From: Nitzschia sp. DOCU1 | Lineage: Eukaryota > Bacillariophyta > Bacillariophyceae > Bacillariales > Bacillariaceae | Reading direction: 5' to 3' | Assembly (NCBI GenBank): GCA_951394045.1 | Contig: OX595995.1 | Coordinates: forward strand, 1,116,001 to 1,180,000 | Length of the DNA stretch: 64,000 bases | In this document: positions 31,401 to 39,498 of the stretch, in pieces | Layout of the letters: each line of letters opens with the position of its first letter | Numbering within the stretch: the stretch's first letter is position 1 | The notes under the pieces: model-generated | Database searches by the model: none | Told to the model about the DNA's origin: nothing | The model's input: only the letters and a program-made list of their open reading frames with translations | Translations under genes and position numbers: made by a program

Positions 31401-33277
31401 ATGAAGAAGAACAGTCAGACGGCGAGGACAATGATAATGAAGAAGAGCAGCCAGAGCAGGAACCTACGATCGAAGAAAGACCAAAACGCACCCGGATTCC
31501 AAACAAGTTCCTAACTACTGGAGACTATGTGATGGAGCAACATTGCAACGACGAGATTGTTGAATATGCGTTGGACACAGCAAAGGTGATTGCAAGAGTG
31601 ATGTATCACATCGGCGACAAATACAGCGGAAAAGACTACGTTGGAAAACAACACGCGCAAACTTACAGTCTTAAGATGGGCATCAAGAAGTTTGGAGAGC
31701 GAGGACGACAGGCGGCGATCAAGGAACTACGCCAACTGCACGATCGCACGGTGTTTGAACCCGTGAAGATTGGAACACTATCAACTGAAGAAAAGCGCCG
31801 CGCTATGGAGAGTCTCATTTTTCTCACGGAAAAGCGCGATGGAACGATTAAGGGTCGAGCGTGCGCGAACGGCAGTATACAACGAACCTACATCGACAAG
31901 GACGATGCATCAAGCCCAACTGCCAGTACAGACGCTATACTCCTTACAGGAGTGATCGATGCATATGAAGGCCGGGACATCATGACGGCTGACATTCCTA
32001 ATGCCTTTGTTCAGACAGAAGTTGACCCCGACGATGGAGTGATTCTGATGAAGATACGTGGTGACATGGTGGACTACCTGGTCGAAATTGACCCACTACG
32101 TTATCGCGACTACGTGACAGTCGAGAACAACAAGAAAATACTGTACGTGCGAATGGTCAAGGCACTATACGGTATGCTGAAATCATCGCTACTTTACTAC
32201 AAGAGATTCCGAAAGGACATCGAAGGAATCGGATTCAAGGTCAATCCATACGATCCATGTGTGGCCAATCGAACAGTGAACGGCAAGCAACATACTGTGG
32301 TATGGCACGTCGACGATTTGAAATCAAGTCATGTGGACCCACAAGTCAACAAAGACTTTCTCAAGTGGTTGAACCAGCAATACGCCGACGATGGAATAGC
32401 CGAGGTAAAAGCGACCTTCGGTAAGAGGCATGACTACTTGGGAATGACTCTCGATTATACGGAGCCCGGAACATTGATTGTTGATATGCGAGACTACGTG
32501 CATACGATGCTTGAGGAATATTCTGAAACTACGGACGAAAAGCGTACATGCCCATGGACCGAGAAATTGTTTAAAGTCGACAACACGGCAACTCAGCTCG
32601 ATGCGACGCGCGCAGCCGAATTTCATACCTTTGTGGCGAAGGGTTTGTTTCTAAGTAAGCGCGGAAGGCAGGATCTACAACCCGCGATTTCATTCTTGAC
32701 TACGCGAGTTCGCAACCCAAACAAGAGCGACTGGGAGAAACTTAAGCGTATGATGGAGTTCTTGAGAACTACCAAAGACGACGTGATGAAGCTGAAGGCA
32801 GAGAGTTTGTACGTGATCAAATGGTATCTGGACGCAGCATTCGCGGTACATCCAGACATGAAGAGTCACACAGGAGCTGCTATGACACTTGGAGAAGGTT
32901 GTCCTACTACCATTTCTACGAAGCAGAAAACCAATGCGCGAAGTTCTACCGAAGCGGAATTGATTTCAGGCGATGATATCATTTCGAAAGTTCTATGGAC
33001 GCGACGATTCATGGAAGCGCAAGGAATTCAAGTGACTACGAACGTGATATTCAGAGACAATATGAGTTCAATGAAGTTGGAAGAAAATGGAAAAGAAAGC
33101 TGTGGGAAGAGGACACGACACTTCGATATCAAGTACTTCTACATCACAGATCTGATCAAGCGAAAGGAAGTTACTATTGAATACCGCCCAACGGATGAGA
33201 TGATTGCAGACTACATGACCAAGCCATTGACTGGAGCGAAGTTTCATGCATTTCGGAAGGCTATTATGGGCAACTAG
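28427..33277 (+). CDS. Gag-Pol polyprotein of copia-type retrotransposon (1616 aa)
   Basis: Order of domains: Gag with a basic N-terminus (M-S-G-R-G-K-G), then a zinc knuckle C-Y-C-C-G-K-P-N-H-K-S-S-Q-C at about residue 337. Then protease with L-L-D-N-E-S-T-T at about 420 (D-N-x-S-T rather than the usual D-S/T-G). Then integrase with D at about 640 (C-M-D-A-M), D at about 698 (H-C-D-N-E) and E at about 730 (P-E-A-E-R-N). A very acidic linker of about 110 residues follows (about 900-1015). Reverse transcriptase comes next, with T-A-D-I-P-N-A-F and the H-V-D-D active site at about 1296 (Tyr replaced by His), and RNase H with L-D-A-A-F-A-V and S-S-T-E-A-E-L near 1500. Gag and Pol share one frame without a shift. 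The start ATG is preceded by an in-frame stop-free LTR leader, and I chose the first ATG. Confidence 0.93.
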   Translation: MSGRGKGNFRSKDHRRNGPGRGANKSKPAAKKSVEDYVYYLGSSKQASDYETTTEYLINHIQQTFDYGDDIAESLSTLKDVDLSIHKPTLQVSSETDNDKKNAENEQFKMEFKEKFAIYMKRVEAYSKNQGKAFAFLLDRCSKGMKEKIQARADYETSIKQNPRELLKAIKQHALNYQESRYNMAIVYDAFTAVHTTTQKEGETLPEYTKRFRVAKEVLESHLGGPVIISKIAKSMPGYADSAEKKAACEKRAYEQYMAYVYMKNADQGKYGSILTGLSTQKSLGNEQYPKTITDATNVLSNHRFDNYKQLKSERKSKKDDKDKEEDNPKLSFAQTTTVCYCCGKPNHKSSQCRLKEKIPKDEWAINKDPKLKESAQAHVQTEKTESNESAKGNIETAKAEAWAGVHFQFYQADEMRNMILLDNESTTNVFCNALMVENIRETPDKLYLTTSAGVMTTNLKATLPGWGDVWFDPATVTNILSFAQVRDRYRVEYNYDDDVFIVHLGTKMVEFERTPVGLYGFKPKLKGEMKEELRFLTTLEENKTFYTPQQFERAKRARDLYHALGTPSIKDFKAMITINAVRNNPVTVDDIKIAEEIFGPDIGTLKGKTTRSKPTPVISDYIEIPRELIDAQRDVTLCMDAMKVNGLWFLTTISRHIYYRTAQYTENQTVECYREALRSVIQIYNRAGFQVRRIHCDNEFVEIMDQLIEDPEFDIEINYANPQEHVPEAERNNRVLKERVRAVYHRLPYNRLPRTMVKTMVSEAARKLNFFPSKYGVSRFYSPRMILHQQALDYDKHCKFTFGTYVQAHDEPQPTNTQQARTLDCIYLRPTGNAQGGHELFHLPTNRIIVRRNVTPIPITPAVLKEVEALAANQNMPNGLKIQNKTGNILFDSTWIAGVDFDEEEFDDERYDEDDASSDNEDDHDLHDEDYFDDNGDGEGNLDEPNDDNQQDEENVGDENNVENNEQADEEANDDDNNASEGNEDITDDNDEEEQSDGEDNDNEEEQPEQEPTIEERPKRTRIPNKFLTTGDYVMEQHCNDEIVEYALDTAKVIARVMYHIGDKYSGKDYVGKQHAQTYSLKMGIKKFGERGRQAAIKELRQLHDRTVFEPVKIGTLSTEEKRRAMESLIFLTEKRDGTIKGRACANGSIQRTYIDKDDASSPTASTDAILLTGVIDAYEGRDIMTADIPNAFVQTEVDPDDGVILMKIRGDMVDYLVEIDPLRYRDYVTVENNKKILYVRMVKALYGMLKSSLLYYKRFRKDIEGIGFKVNPYDPCVANRTVNGKQHTVVWHVDDLKSSHVDPQVNKDFLKWLNQQYADDGIAEVKATFGKRHDYLGMTLDYTEPGTLIVDMRDYVHTMLEEYSETTDEKRTCPWTEKLFKVDNTATQLDATRAAEFHTFVAKGLFLSKRGRQDLQPAISFLTTRVRNPNKSDWEKLKRMMEFLRTTKDDVMKLKAESLYVIKWYLDAAFAVHPDMKSHTGAAMTLGEGCPTTISTKQKTNARSSTEAELISGDDIISKVLWTRRFMEAQGIQVTTNVIFRDNMSSMKLEENGKESCGKRTRHFDIKYFYITDLIKRKEVTIEYRPTDEMIADYMTKPLTGAKFHAFRKAIMGN

Positions 33278-33305
33278 ATCTACATCCGATTGGCCGGCAG
33301 GAGTG

Positions 33306-33652
33306 TGTTGGACGCCATATTTCGCGACGATGAATCACATGAATCAAGAGTACTGAATTAGGCGCGGATAGTGACCGCTGAAGCACGAGTCAAATACGAC
33401 TGAATCAGACAACTACAACTACCAGAGATTTCTATGGAGAGATGAAGACATTCGAAGAAAGATTGAAAGAGGATGAAGAAAGAAACAAAAGGACAATACG
33501 AGAAATAGCTCATACTTTCTATAATATCTTAGACTCGACGACTATCACCAGATCTACTGATTTTTTACTTCTACCGAGATTCTATTTCATTCACGGACTG
33601 TTCAAGAGACAGACGGAGCGATACCAGGCGCTACGTGAATTGAATTTCAACA
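33306..33652 (+). repeat. 3' LTR
   Basis: The LTR is 347 bp and by eye identical to the left LTR. The Gag-Pol stop is 29 bp before it. It should supply the polyadenylation signal of the element. Confidence 0.95.
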
Positions 33653-33657
33653 CCAAC
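33653..33657. repeat. Right 5-bp target site duplication CCAAC
   Basis: It matches the five bases before the left LTR. Its position directly after the CA end confirms the right boundary. Confidence 0.9.
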
Positions 33658-33770
33658 GATGTCATTTTATGCGGTCACAAAATTGCAACCCGCCGAAAAA
33701 AGGCTCATTGATTTCGAAAAGCTTTACAGCAGAGTACCAATACAGCAAAAGCACATCAACTCTAGTAAAG

Positions 33771-34298
33771 ATGGTTTACTTTGATGATATCCTCGAAGAC
33801 TAGTCTGTCCACTCCCTTATTACCGTCGAACCCCCCAAGTCAGAACAACAAGAAGTACCAGTGGCTGTCCGAGGTCCAGCATGCCCCTGCCTACGATTCT
33901 CCCTGGAGCAAAATGCCGTCAAGATCATTGAAAACAATGATGACTTTAGTGGCGAAGAGAAGGCAACTGCTTATTATTCTGTCAAAGAGTTGCGCGAAAT
34001 GAAGAGACAAGTCCGCAGTATTGCTCGATATCTTGTCGAACATGACTTGGATTCTACGGGAGAACCCGACTTCACTATTCGAGGCATGGAATCCATGGTG
34101 TTCGCGGACCTGCACGATGCCAAGAAAGCCTCTCGAAGGCTTGCAGCTGCTGCCGTTTTTTTGGAGCAAGAAATGCAAGAAGGAGAAGGCTTTGGCGATG
34201 CTATGGCCATTGCCGAGGAATATATTAAAATCACCGAGGAAAGCCAACGCCAAGCGCAGACTGCTGGCGCCAAAGATGCTTGGGAAGCGCGGCAATAA
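33771..34298 (+). pseudogene. Diatom repeated-family gene with an early in-frame stop
   Basis: The ATG at 33771 opens M-V-Y-F-D-D-I-L-E-D, and codon 11 (33801-33803) is TAG. The same frame then runs unbroken to 34298 (about 165 codons). This body has the same order as the gene at 24037-24621: C-L-R-F-S-L-E-Q-N-A-V near its start, a helix with M-K-R-Q-V-R-S-I-A, then I-R-G-M-E, A-A-A-V-F-L-E-Q-E-M-Q, G-F-G-D-A-M-A-I-A-E-E-Y. No ATG follows the stop before the conserved core, and the uninterrupted part opens only at a GTG (33861). I read it as a nonsense-inactivated copy, perhaps recent because the body is intact. A spliced leader or an unseen alternative 5' exon could rescue it. The retrotransposon ends 113 bp upstream. 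Confidence 0.62.
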
Positions 34299-35060
34299 GG
34301 CTCGATCAAATTGTAAATACTGTAAATATGGATCGAATCAGCAACATAAACTTGTTTTCTTGTGCCCATAAAAGCTTTCAATCGGCAGACTTGGAACAGG
34401 CAGAGCACAAAAATGGCATCAATGTCGAGTAGATCGGCGGAAAAGAATCGTACTCCAGGGTATCGGCTTATGTCATAACCCCCAATTGCATAGACGTGCA
34501 AGGCAATGAAGTTTGAAATCGCTGGGGGAGAGCGTAGGCAATCGACGACAATGAGGCACTACTCCAGTGTATATAGTCCGAGGATCTAGCCAGATTTAGA
34601 GAGAGATAACGGAAAAAGAATGAATATTTTCATGGTCTTTGTGTCGAGCCATCATTTGTGGCACAGAAGTAGACTCTGCTGCCTTTCCCGAAACTCTCTT
34701 GTTTTTCTCCATCGCCGGTGACAGCTGCAATGTCTTTTCTTTGCAAATTATCGCCTCACAGTTCCGTCAACCTTTACTTCTACAGTTTATTTCTTCCCAG
34801 ATGACTTGCACACCTCTACTTTTCCTGGATTCTCCATTCGTTTGACTGTGTCTTCCGTGATAAGCTCCACCTCTGGCTTTGTTGTGCCTTTCGCGGATCC
34901 GGCCACATGTTCTCGCTTAATTTTCATCTCTGGCAGTAGTAAAGCGGAAAGTGGCAAACGATTAATTTGTTAGAGGCAAGATTCGACAATGTGATAAGAT
35001 ACACCTCTTCGTGTGCCCTTCCACGCCGCGTAGTACGGTCCATCCAAGTCACAACATGCA
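34299..35060. other. Intergenic stretch, nothing recognised
   Basis: About 760 bp between the broken family gene and the 3' end of the LYR gene. Short frames on both strands show no domain. Confidence 0.45.
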
Positions 35061-35336
35061 TTAATAAAACGCACCATATCTCCCCGTTTCTTCGTTCAGG
35101 TTACCCCGAATAATTTCATGAATGAGCATATTAGCCGCTTCATCAATTCCAGCTACCATTGCTTCGAATTCTGGTCCTGATGTTGAAACATTCTTGTTGC
35201 GTTCAAACTCGGCCCGCATTTGTTGGTGCGTCACAGCCATGGCATGGGCGTCGCCCTTGAACAGTTGGATGCGGGCTCGATTCAATTTGCGGAATCCCGC
35301 CAAAACTTGGCTCCGGGCAGCAACAGCAGCAGACAT
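35061..35336 (-). CDS. LYR-motif complex III assembly factor, LYRM7/Mzm1-like
   Basis: LYRM7/Mzm1 is a mitochondrial matrix chaperone that holds the Rieske iron-sulfur protein before it enters complex III. The frame gives 91 residues, typical for the family. It starts S-Q-V-L-A-G-F-R-K-L-N-R-A-R, where the LYR position is F-R-K. It continues with F-K-G-D, E-F-E-R-N-K-N-V and ends I-I-R-G-N-L-N-E-E-T-G-R-Y. That C-terminal N-E-E-T-G-R-Y and the middle E-F-x-x-N-K/R match LYRM7 homologues I know. No intron is needed. The last two residues before the stop could be altered if the gene has a short terminal exon, but nothing requires it. Confidence 0.8.
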   Translation of the reverse strand: MSAAVAARSQVLAGFRKLNRARIQLFKGDAHAMAVTHQQMRAEFERNKNVSTSGPEFEAMVAGIDEAANMLIHEIIRGNLNEETGRYGAFY

Positions 35337-35813
35337 GATCTCTTGTTTGATGTTCTCGTGTGACTAGTCAACTGATGTGTGAAGGATGAAATCGCTTCAA
35401 TAACAATACAATGCCCTTGTATGCTCTCCTTTGTCATCGTCATCGTCGGCACGATGAGACGCCGCCGAATTTTTATTGGAGGGAAAGACTTTTCGATTTG
35501 GGGGGGAGGTCCGACCGCCTGCCCATCTCTCCTTCGCCTCCTTCCTATCGCGGATTACTCCGACGCGAAGTGAAAGATCGCGATATCTTGGCGTGGAGGT
35601 AGATTGGTGGTGTTGCTGCTAGAGTGCATTTCTCATCACGTTGTTGGTGCTAGACACGAGAAGCATCATTAGATCTGGCTCCTGACTCTGTTGATAGGGT
35701 GTGTGATAGGCTGAAGCTTTCTTGAAAATCCAGTGAGCATCTGTTTGCAAAATCTTAGTCGGCAGAGAAAACGTAGATTTGTCCCGTGATTCGTCAACAA
35801 CTTCAGAGACGTC
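35337..35813. other. Divergent spacer between LYRM7-like and UBA-protein genes
   Basis: The two genes start on either side and point away from each other, so both promoters lie in these 477 bp. No frame with a domain is seen. Confidence 0.5.
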
Positions 35814-36698
35814 ATGACAGTGAACGATCAAGATGTGGCACAACTGACTGCCATGGGTTTTTCTGTCGATCAAGCCCGAGAAGCCTTGACCGTCTGTGGT
35901 GGAAACATGGAAGCCGCCGTCAATTATATTTTAGGTGGTGGTGGTGGTGGTGGTGGTAATGGTGGGCCTACTGCTGCCCCCGCGGCGGAGCCTCCTACTG
36001 CTGCCCTCTTCCTCGATCCGAGGCTTTCTCGATCCGAGGCTGTATCCGCCAAGGCGGATGGTGGAATTTTGCAATGTAGTCGTTCGCAATACAGTGTCGT
36101 TCAAGGAAGATCAGCGTGTACATGTATTGCCTTGACGGCAGCTACCAAGTTTTTGCAAGAACCCAATGTGACAACGGAATTTCTGGAACAAATGATTACC
36201 CAAGGCGTCTCCAACTACCAGCAACTGATGCAACAATCCTCGTCGGTGATTGAGCATTTGTCAGCGGAAGAAGTACTTCAACACGATTCTTCGCGGTCAA
36301 TCTTTCCCTTGCAAAGTCTTCCGGGCGGTATTCGGCAAGGAATTTTGTCCAATGACTTTCATCACCCATTGGGGCTAAAGGCGTTATTGGAGGGAGTGAA
36401 ATCGGATCAACCCCGCGACTCGTGGATGGCCGTCTTGATCACCAAGACACCAGAAACTGTGTTGGTGTGCTTTCCGCCCAATTCAGCGCGACCTAGCTCC
36501 TATTGGTTGATTGATTCTCACCCTCGACCGCAGCTAGGAGTAGATTCCGCTTATGCCAAACTTCATCCATCCCTAGATGCTTTGTGGTTGAGTCTGCAAG
36601 CCATCTTCCCGTGTGCCGAATTGGGCCAAGATATACCTGAAATGATGGCCATGATGTACAACAGTTTTGATTTGTATCCACTGTTATTGAGCAGATAG
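35814..36698 (+). CDS. UBA-domain protein with possible papain-like Cys/His region
   Basis: UBA domains bind ubiquitin. The 294-residue frame has a UBA domain at about residues 5-42 (V-A-Q-L-T-A-M-G-F-S-V-D-Q-A-R-E-A-L, G-G-N-M-E-A-A-V-N-Y-I-L). A Gly/Pro/Ala linker follows, where GGT codons repeat at 35933-35957. Then a short tandem repeat of CTCGATCCGAGGCT (about 36012-36043) encodes L-D-P-R-L-S-R-S-E. The C-terminal 200 residues have Q-G-R-S-A-C-T-C-I-A-L, where a Cys sits before a helix, and Y-W-L-I-D-S-H-P-R-P-Q-L-G, where Asp-Ser-His follows a strand. Cys and His in these settings resemble papain-fold deubiquitinases, but I cannot place it in a named family. The linker could vary between strains because of the repeat. 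Confidence 0.78.
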   Translation: MTVNDQDVAQLTAMGFSVDQAREALTVCGGNMEAAVNYILGGGGGGGGNGGPTAAPAAEPPTAALFLDPRLSRSEAVSAKADGGILQCSRSQYSVVQGRSACTCIALTAATKFLQEPNVTTEFLEQMITQGVSNYQQLMQQSSSVIEHLSAEEVLQHDSSRSIFPLQSLPGGIRQGILSNDFHHPLGLKALLEGVKSDQPRDSWMAVLITKTPETVLVCFPPNSARPSSYWLIDSHPRPQLGVDSAYAKLHPSLDALWLSLQAIFPCAELGQDIPEMMAMMYNSFDLYPLLLSR

Positions 36699-37065
36699 AA
36701 TGCAAAAGGAACGGGTCTCGATGGGGTTTAGTAGGACAATGCCGATAGAAGGCGGGCTGATCAAGGTCTCCGTTGCTTGCTTCATGTGCGATGAATAGCC
36801 ATTCAGCAACAGTCCAGGTTTAATTAGCTAGAAAATAGCAATCAATCATTCAACTCGCAAGCAGCTGATAGAAAACTTCAATCAATCCTGTACACAATAC
36901 AATCAAACCTCCGGGGTTTCGAACCTAGTTTGAAGCCGGCCTAATATCTTCGCTTTGCAAAGGTTTGTTCTGAAATTTCTTTTCTAGTGTAGAGTACATC
37001 TAGCCGTACAGAGTGCGTCCAAACGAACGACAATGACGTCGTCTCCGGTTCCGAGAGCCCTAGGT
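36699..37065. other. Convergent 3' spacer, nothing recognised
   Basis: The UBA gene and the TRAPPC6 gene end here facing each other. No frame or repeat of note is seen. Confidence 0.5.
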
Positions 37066-37638
37066 CTACTTGATCTTGATATTGAACGAGCATGCCGACA
37101 TGTTTTGTCCGTCTGCCAAAAAGTCACAGCTCACTACTGCCGGAATTCCTAGATTGGAGAGTGCCCCTCGAATAATCCCGCAAGGAAAGGCCAGCAGTTG
37201 AATCGCTGTTACTCGTGCCGACTCTTGATTGGAAGGTAGTCGAGTCAACCACCGCAACTCTAGATCTTTCAAGACAAAGACACCCCGATGATTGGTTTGA
37301 AGCTTGTCAATTTGTTTTCGAAACATTTCCATCCAGATTTCTTTGCATAAGAATTTGACTGCTTCCAACTGTGCGGCGGCCATGGCCATGGCCGGATCTT
37401 TTCCAGACGCATTGAAAGTTCGATTCTGCGCCAATCGTTCGCATAGTCGGAACCCCACATTATATCCCATGCGCTCCATCTTGGCAGCGGACATTTCTCG
37501 TGCAAAAATCACTTGCTCTTCAGTGGCGCCTTGGGGAGGCATCGTCGAGATCTCGACATAGCGCAGGGCCTCTGTCATTAAAAACTCCAAGGACGATTCC
37601 GACACTTGCTTGGGAAGTCCTTCCGCTTTGTCCGACAT
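37066..37638 (-). CDS. TRAPP complex subunit 6 (TRAPPC6/Trs33, Bet3 fold)
   Basis: TRAPP tethers vesicles at the Golgi and acts as exchange factor for Rab1/Ypt1. From the ATG at 37638 the product has 190 residues, usual for the subunit. An upstream extension starts with TTG. Conserved features in order: L-M-T-E-A-L near the start, M-G-Y-N-V-G-F-R-L-C-E-R-L, then L-E-A-V-K-F-L-C-K-E-I-W-M-E-M-F-R-K-Q-I-D-K-L-Q-T-N-H-R-G-V-F-V-L-K-D, then F-P-C-G-I-I-R-G-A-L-S-N-L-G-I. These match human TRAPPC6A/B closely. A possible GTAAGA donor at 37694 and a CAG just before the ATG suggest a 5' untranslated intron, without effect on the protein. Confidence 0.92.
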   Translation of the reverse strand: MSDKAEGLPKQVSESSLEFLMTEALRYVEISTMPPQGATEEQVIFAREMSAAKMERMGYNVGFRLCERLAQNRTFNASGKDPAMAMAAAQLEAVKFLCKEIWMEMFRKQIDKLQTNHRGVFVLKDLELRWLTRLPSNQESARVTAIQLLAFPCGIIRGALSNLGIPAVVSCDFLADGQNMSACSFNIKIK

Positions 37639-38051
37639 TCTGAAGTGCAATCTTCTAACAATAATAGCTTTAACAAAAGGTCGGGTTTGATCTTACTGTG
37701 ATCAGAGTGTTGTCATGAAGCCTGAATCGCATATTAACACTTTCACTTCTCGCCATGGTCATCATGGTCGCAACGAGTAGGCTCAAAACAGCAATGGTCG
37801 GTCGACGGGCGGGCGCATTGGGATACGGTTTGAAGATCGGCTTAGTCATTTCGTTCGTCTTGGTCAACAGACTACGTCGCGATCTTGCTATGGTTTTGTT
37901 CTGCTCTCGGCTATCTCTCCATCGTACCAAAAAGGGTTGTCCCCTCAAAGAGGTAGTAGCTAAAATCATTTATTGTTAGCGTGTTCCTGTGTATGATTTC
38001 GAAAGCTTTGCTCTGCAAATCTACTACTATTTTGGCTAATAGCTTGCATTT
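37639..38051. other. Spacer between Mpv17 3' end and TRAPPC6 5' end
   Basis: Two overlapping frames, 37755-37979 (+) and 37670-37969 (-), each have a hydrophobic patch but no family signature. The region probably carries the TRAPPC6 promoter, and perhaps a 5' untranslated exon. Confidence 0.4.
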
Positions 38052-38978
38052 TTATTTGGAGACGGCAGAGGTCGCCTTGACGATGACTTTGCCATCACTT
38101 GTAATATGAGGCTTGTTAGTGTTGCGGCGGAGCATCGCTTCTTGACCGACAATACTTTCTAGATATAGATCGACTTCCTCCTTGGTTTTCTCGTCTTGTG
38201 TTTCGTCTGCATTGACATGTGCACGCGCCGCCATGAAGCTCAAAAAGGTCTGCCACACGACACCCACAACATTAATGACCAGCACTTGAAATTTGACAGG
38301 AGCATACCGAAAGGTGACCAACATGGTCGGTACCCACAAGCACCATTCTGCTACAACAATACCAGGCACTTCCTTGACAATCATGGTCTTGAGTTTCGGC
38401 CACGGCGTTCCCTCCAACGTCCAGAGTCCAGTCAAAAACACTGGAATATAAATGGGTGAAAAGACAAATTCATCCCAAAAGGTTCTGGCCAAGACACGCT
38501 TGATGGATGTGCCGGGCAAGACGTGGTTGAGAACATTATACCAGTGATGCAAGACGGGAGCCACAAAGATGACATTTAAAAAGGCAAAGCGGCCGACTTG
38601 TCCGACATTGACTCGAAAGTCCTTCCAAAAACTTTCTTTGGTGTTTGCCAATTCATTGTCGCTATTGATGTCGTCCGCATTTTCTTCATAGTAGGCAATG
38701 GCTTGTGCCGTCACATTTCCAAAACTGGAAATTAGTCCAGCAGAAATGCATTTTGTGGTGATTGGATGAGTATCCAAGCGATTGGAATACCATTCAAAGA
38801 ATAATCTTGCCCGCGATTTTTTTGACGATGATGTGCTTTGAAATTCCGAAAAGGATCGTTTGGTCGATTGCCGGGGAGCCATCCACAGCCGGCCGGACGT
38901 CCAGAATCCCCGTGCGGCACCACTAGTAATAGTAGTCTTAGAAACGATGCCATTCCCACATCGCATCATCATTATCAT
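38052..38978 (-). CDS. Mpv17/PMP22-family membrane protein
   Basis: Mpv17 proteins are four-helix proteins of mitochondrial or peroxisomal membranes, thought to form channels. The frame gives 308 residues. The N-terminus is basic and Ser/Thr-rich without acids and looks like a mitochondrial presequence. Family features follow: W-Y-S-N-R-L-D-T-H-P-I-T-T-K, G-x-x-S-x-x-G-N-V-x-A-Q, R-F-A-F-L-N-V-I-F-V-A-P-V-L-H-H-W-Y, D-E-F-V-F-S-P-I-Y, and W-C-L-W-V-P x-x-L-V-T-F. An insertion of about 25 acidic residues (N-A-D-D-I-N-S-D-N-E) after the second motif and a 50-residue polar tail are longer than in the animal protein. The MIMMMR start allows several nearby initiators. Confidence 0.88.
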   Translation of the reverse strand: MIMMMRCGNGIVSKTTITSGAARGFWTSGRLWMAPRQSTKRSFSEFQSTSSSKKSRARLFFEWYSNRLDTHPITTKCISAGLISSFGNVTAQAIAYYEENADDINSDNELANTKESFWKDFRVNVGQVGRFAFLNVIFVAPVLHHWYNVLNHVLPGTSIKRVLARTFWDEFVFSPIYIPVFLTGLWTLEGTPWPKLKTMIVKEVPGIVVAEWCLWVPTMLVTFRYAPVKFQVLVINVVGVVWQTFLSFMAARAHVNADETQDEKTKEEVDLYLESIVGQEAMLRRNTNKPHITSDGKVIVKATSAVSK

Positions 38979-39498
38979 GTTGCCAAGAAAGCGTTTTACT
39001 CCAAAGCTAAAAGGTCGATACTAATGACGATGGTACAGTGTCAATGGGAGGAAACACACAAGCGGGAATCGTCGAAGCACCGCACCGTGTCAAGTAATGA
39101 AGGCAGCTTCAATAGAGCATCATGTCGCACGACACAACATCAGAAAAAAGAACAAAGAGAAAAAGTGAATTTCTGCCTTCTTGGTCGGAGTGGCGGGGAA
39201 GACGTGGCCCAAAATTGTGGCGCGAGAGCAGTGTGGCAGGCGCGCGACGAGCCTGCCAGCCGAAAAAGAGATCGCAAGAAACCGGGACTTCAACGTTGCA
39301 AGGTGGGGGTGGAAAAAGAGCGCGCCACCCACATCTCATTCATGCGAACCATGGATATTACTGACCCTGCTGCCGATGGAACCCGCACATACTTCATTCT
39401 CCGTCGCCGAGAGTTGAGTCAGACGTACGTTTTCCGCGTTTTGACCATGATGAAATGTTGTTGTAATGACTGCAGCATAGGGAAAGAGAAAAAGAAGT
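38979..39498. other. Divergent spacer upstream of Mpv17 and the HNH-like gene
   Basis: Promoters for both neighbours should be here. Overlapping frames 38838-39659 have no domain and are basic shadows. Confidence 0.45.

Larger units (their letters stand above)
27941..33652 (+). mobile_element. Complete Ty1/copia (CoDi-type) LTR retrotransposon, 5712 bp
   Basis: The element has two 347-bp direct LTRs starting TGTTGG and ending CAACA, a 5-bp target duplication, and one long Gag-Pol frame (28427-33277) with integrase before reverse transcriptase, which defines copia order. By eye the two LTRs are identical, and the reading frame has no stop, so the copy appears recent and possibly active. The tRNA primer site after the left LTR (about 28288-28305) does not show a clear CCA-complement, and a polypurine tract before 33306 is weak (GGCAGGAG at about 33297-33304). 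Confidence 0.95.

Noticed and set aside
36900..36940. tRNA-like GGTTTCGAACC stretch
   Set aside because: I could not fold a cloverleaf around it. No tRNA or rRNA gene was found elsewhere in the window by eye.
37670..37979. Small membrane proteins on both strands near TRAPPC6
   Set aside because: The two frames overlap, and the hydrophobic patches are short. The minus one is more likely a 5' untranslated exon of TRAPPC6.
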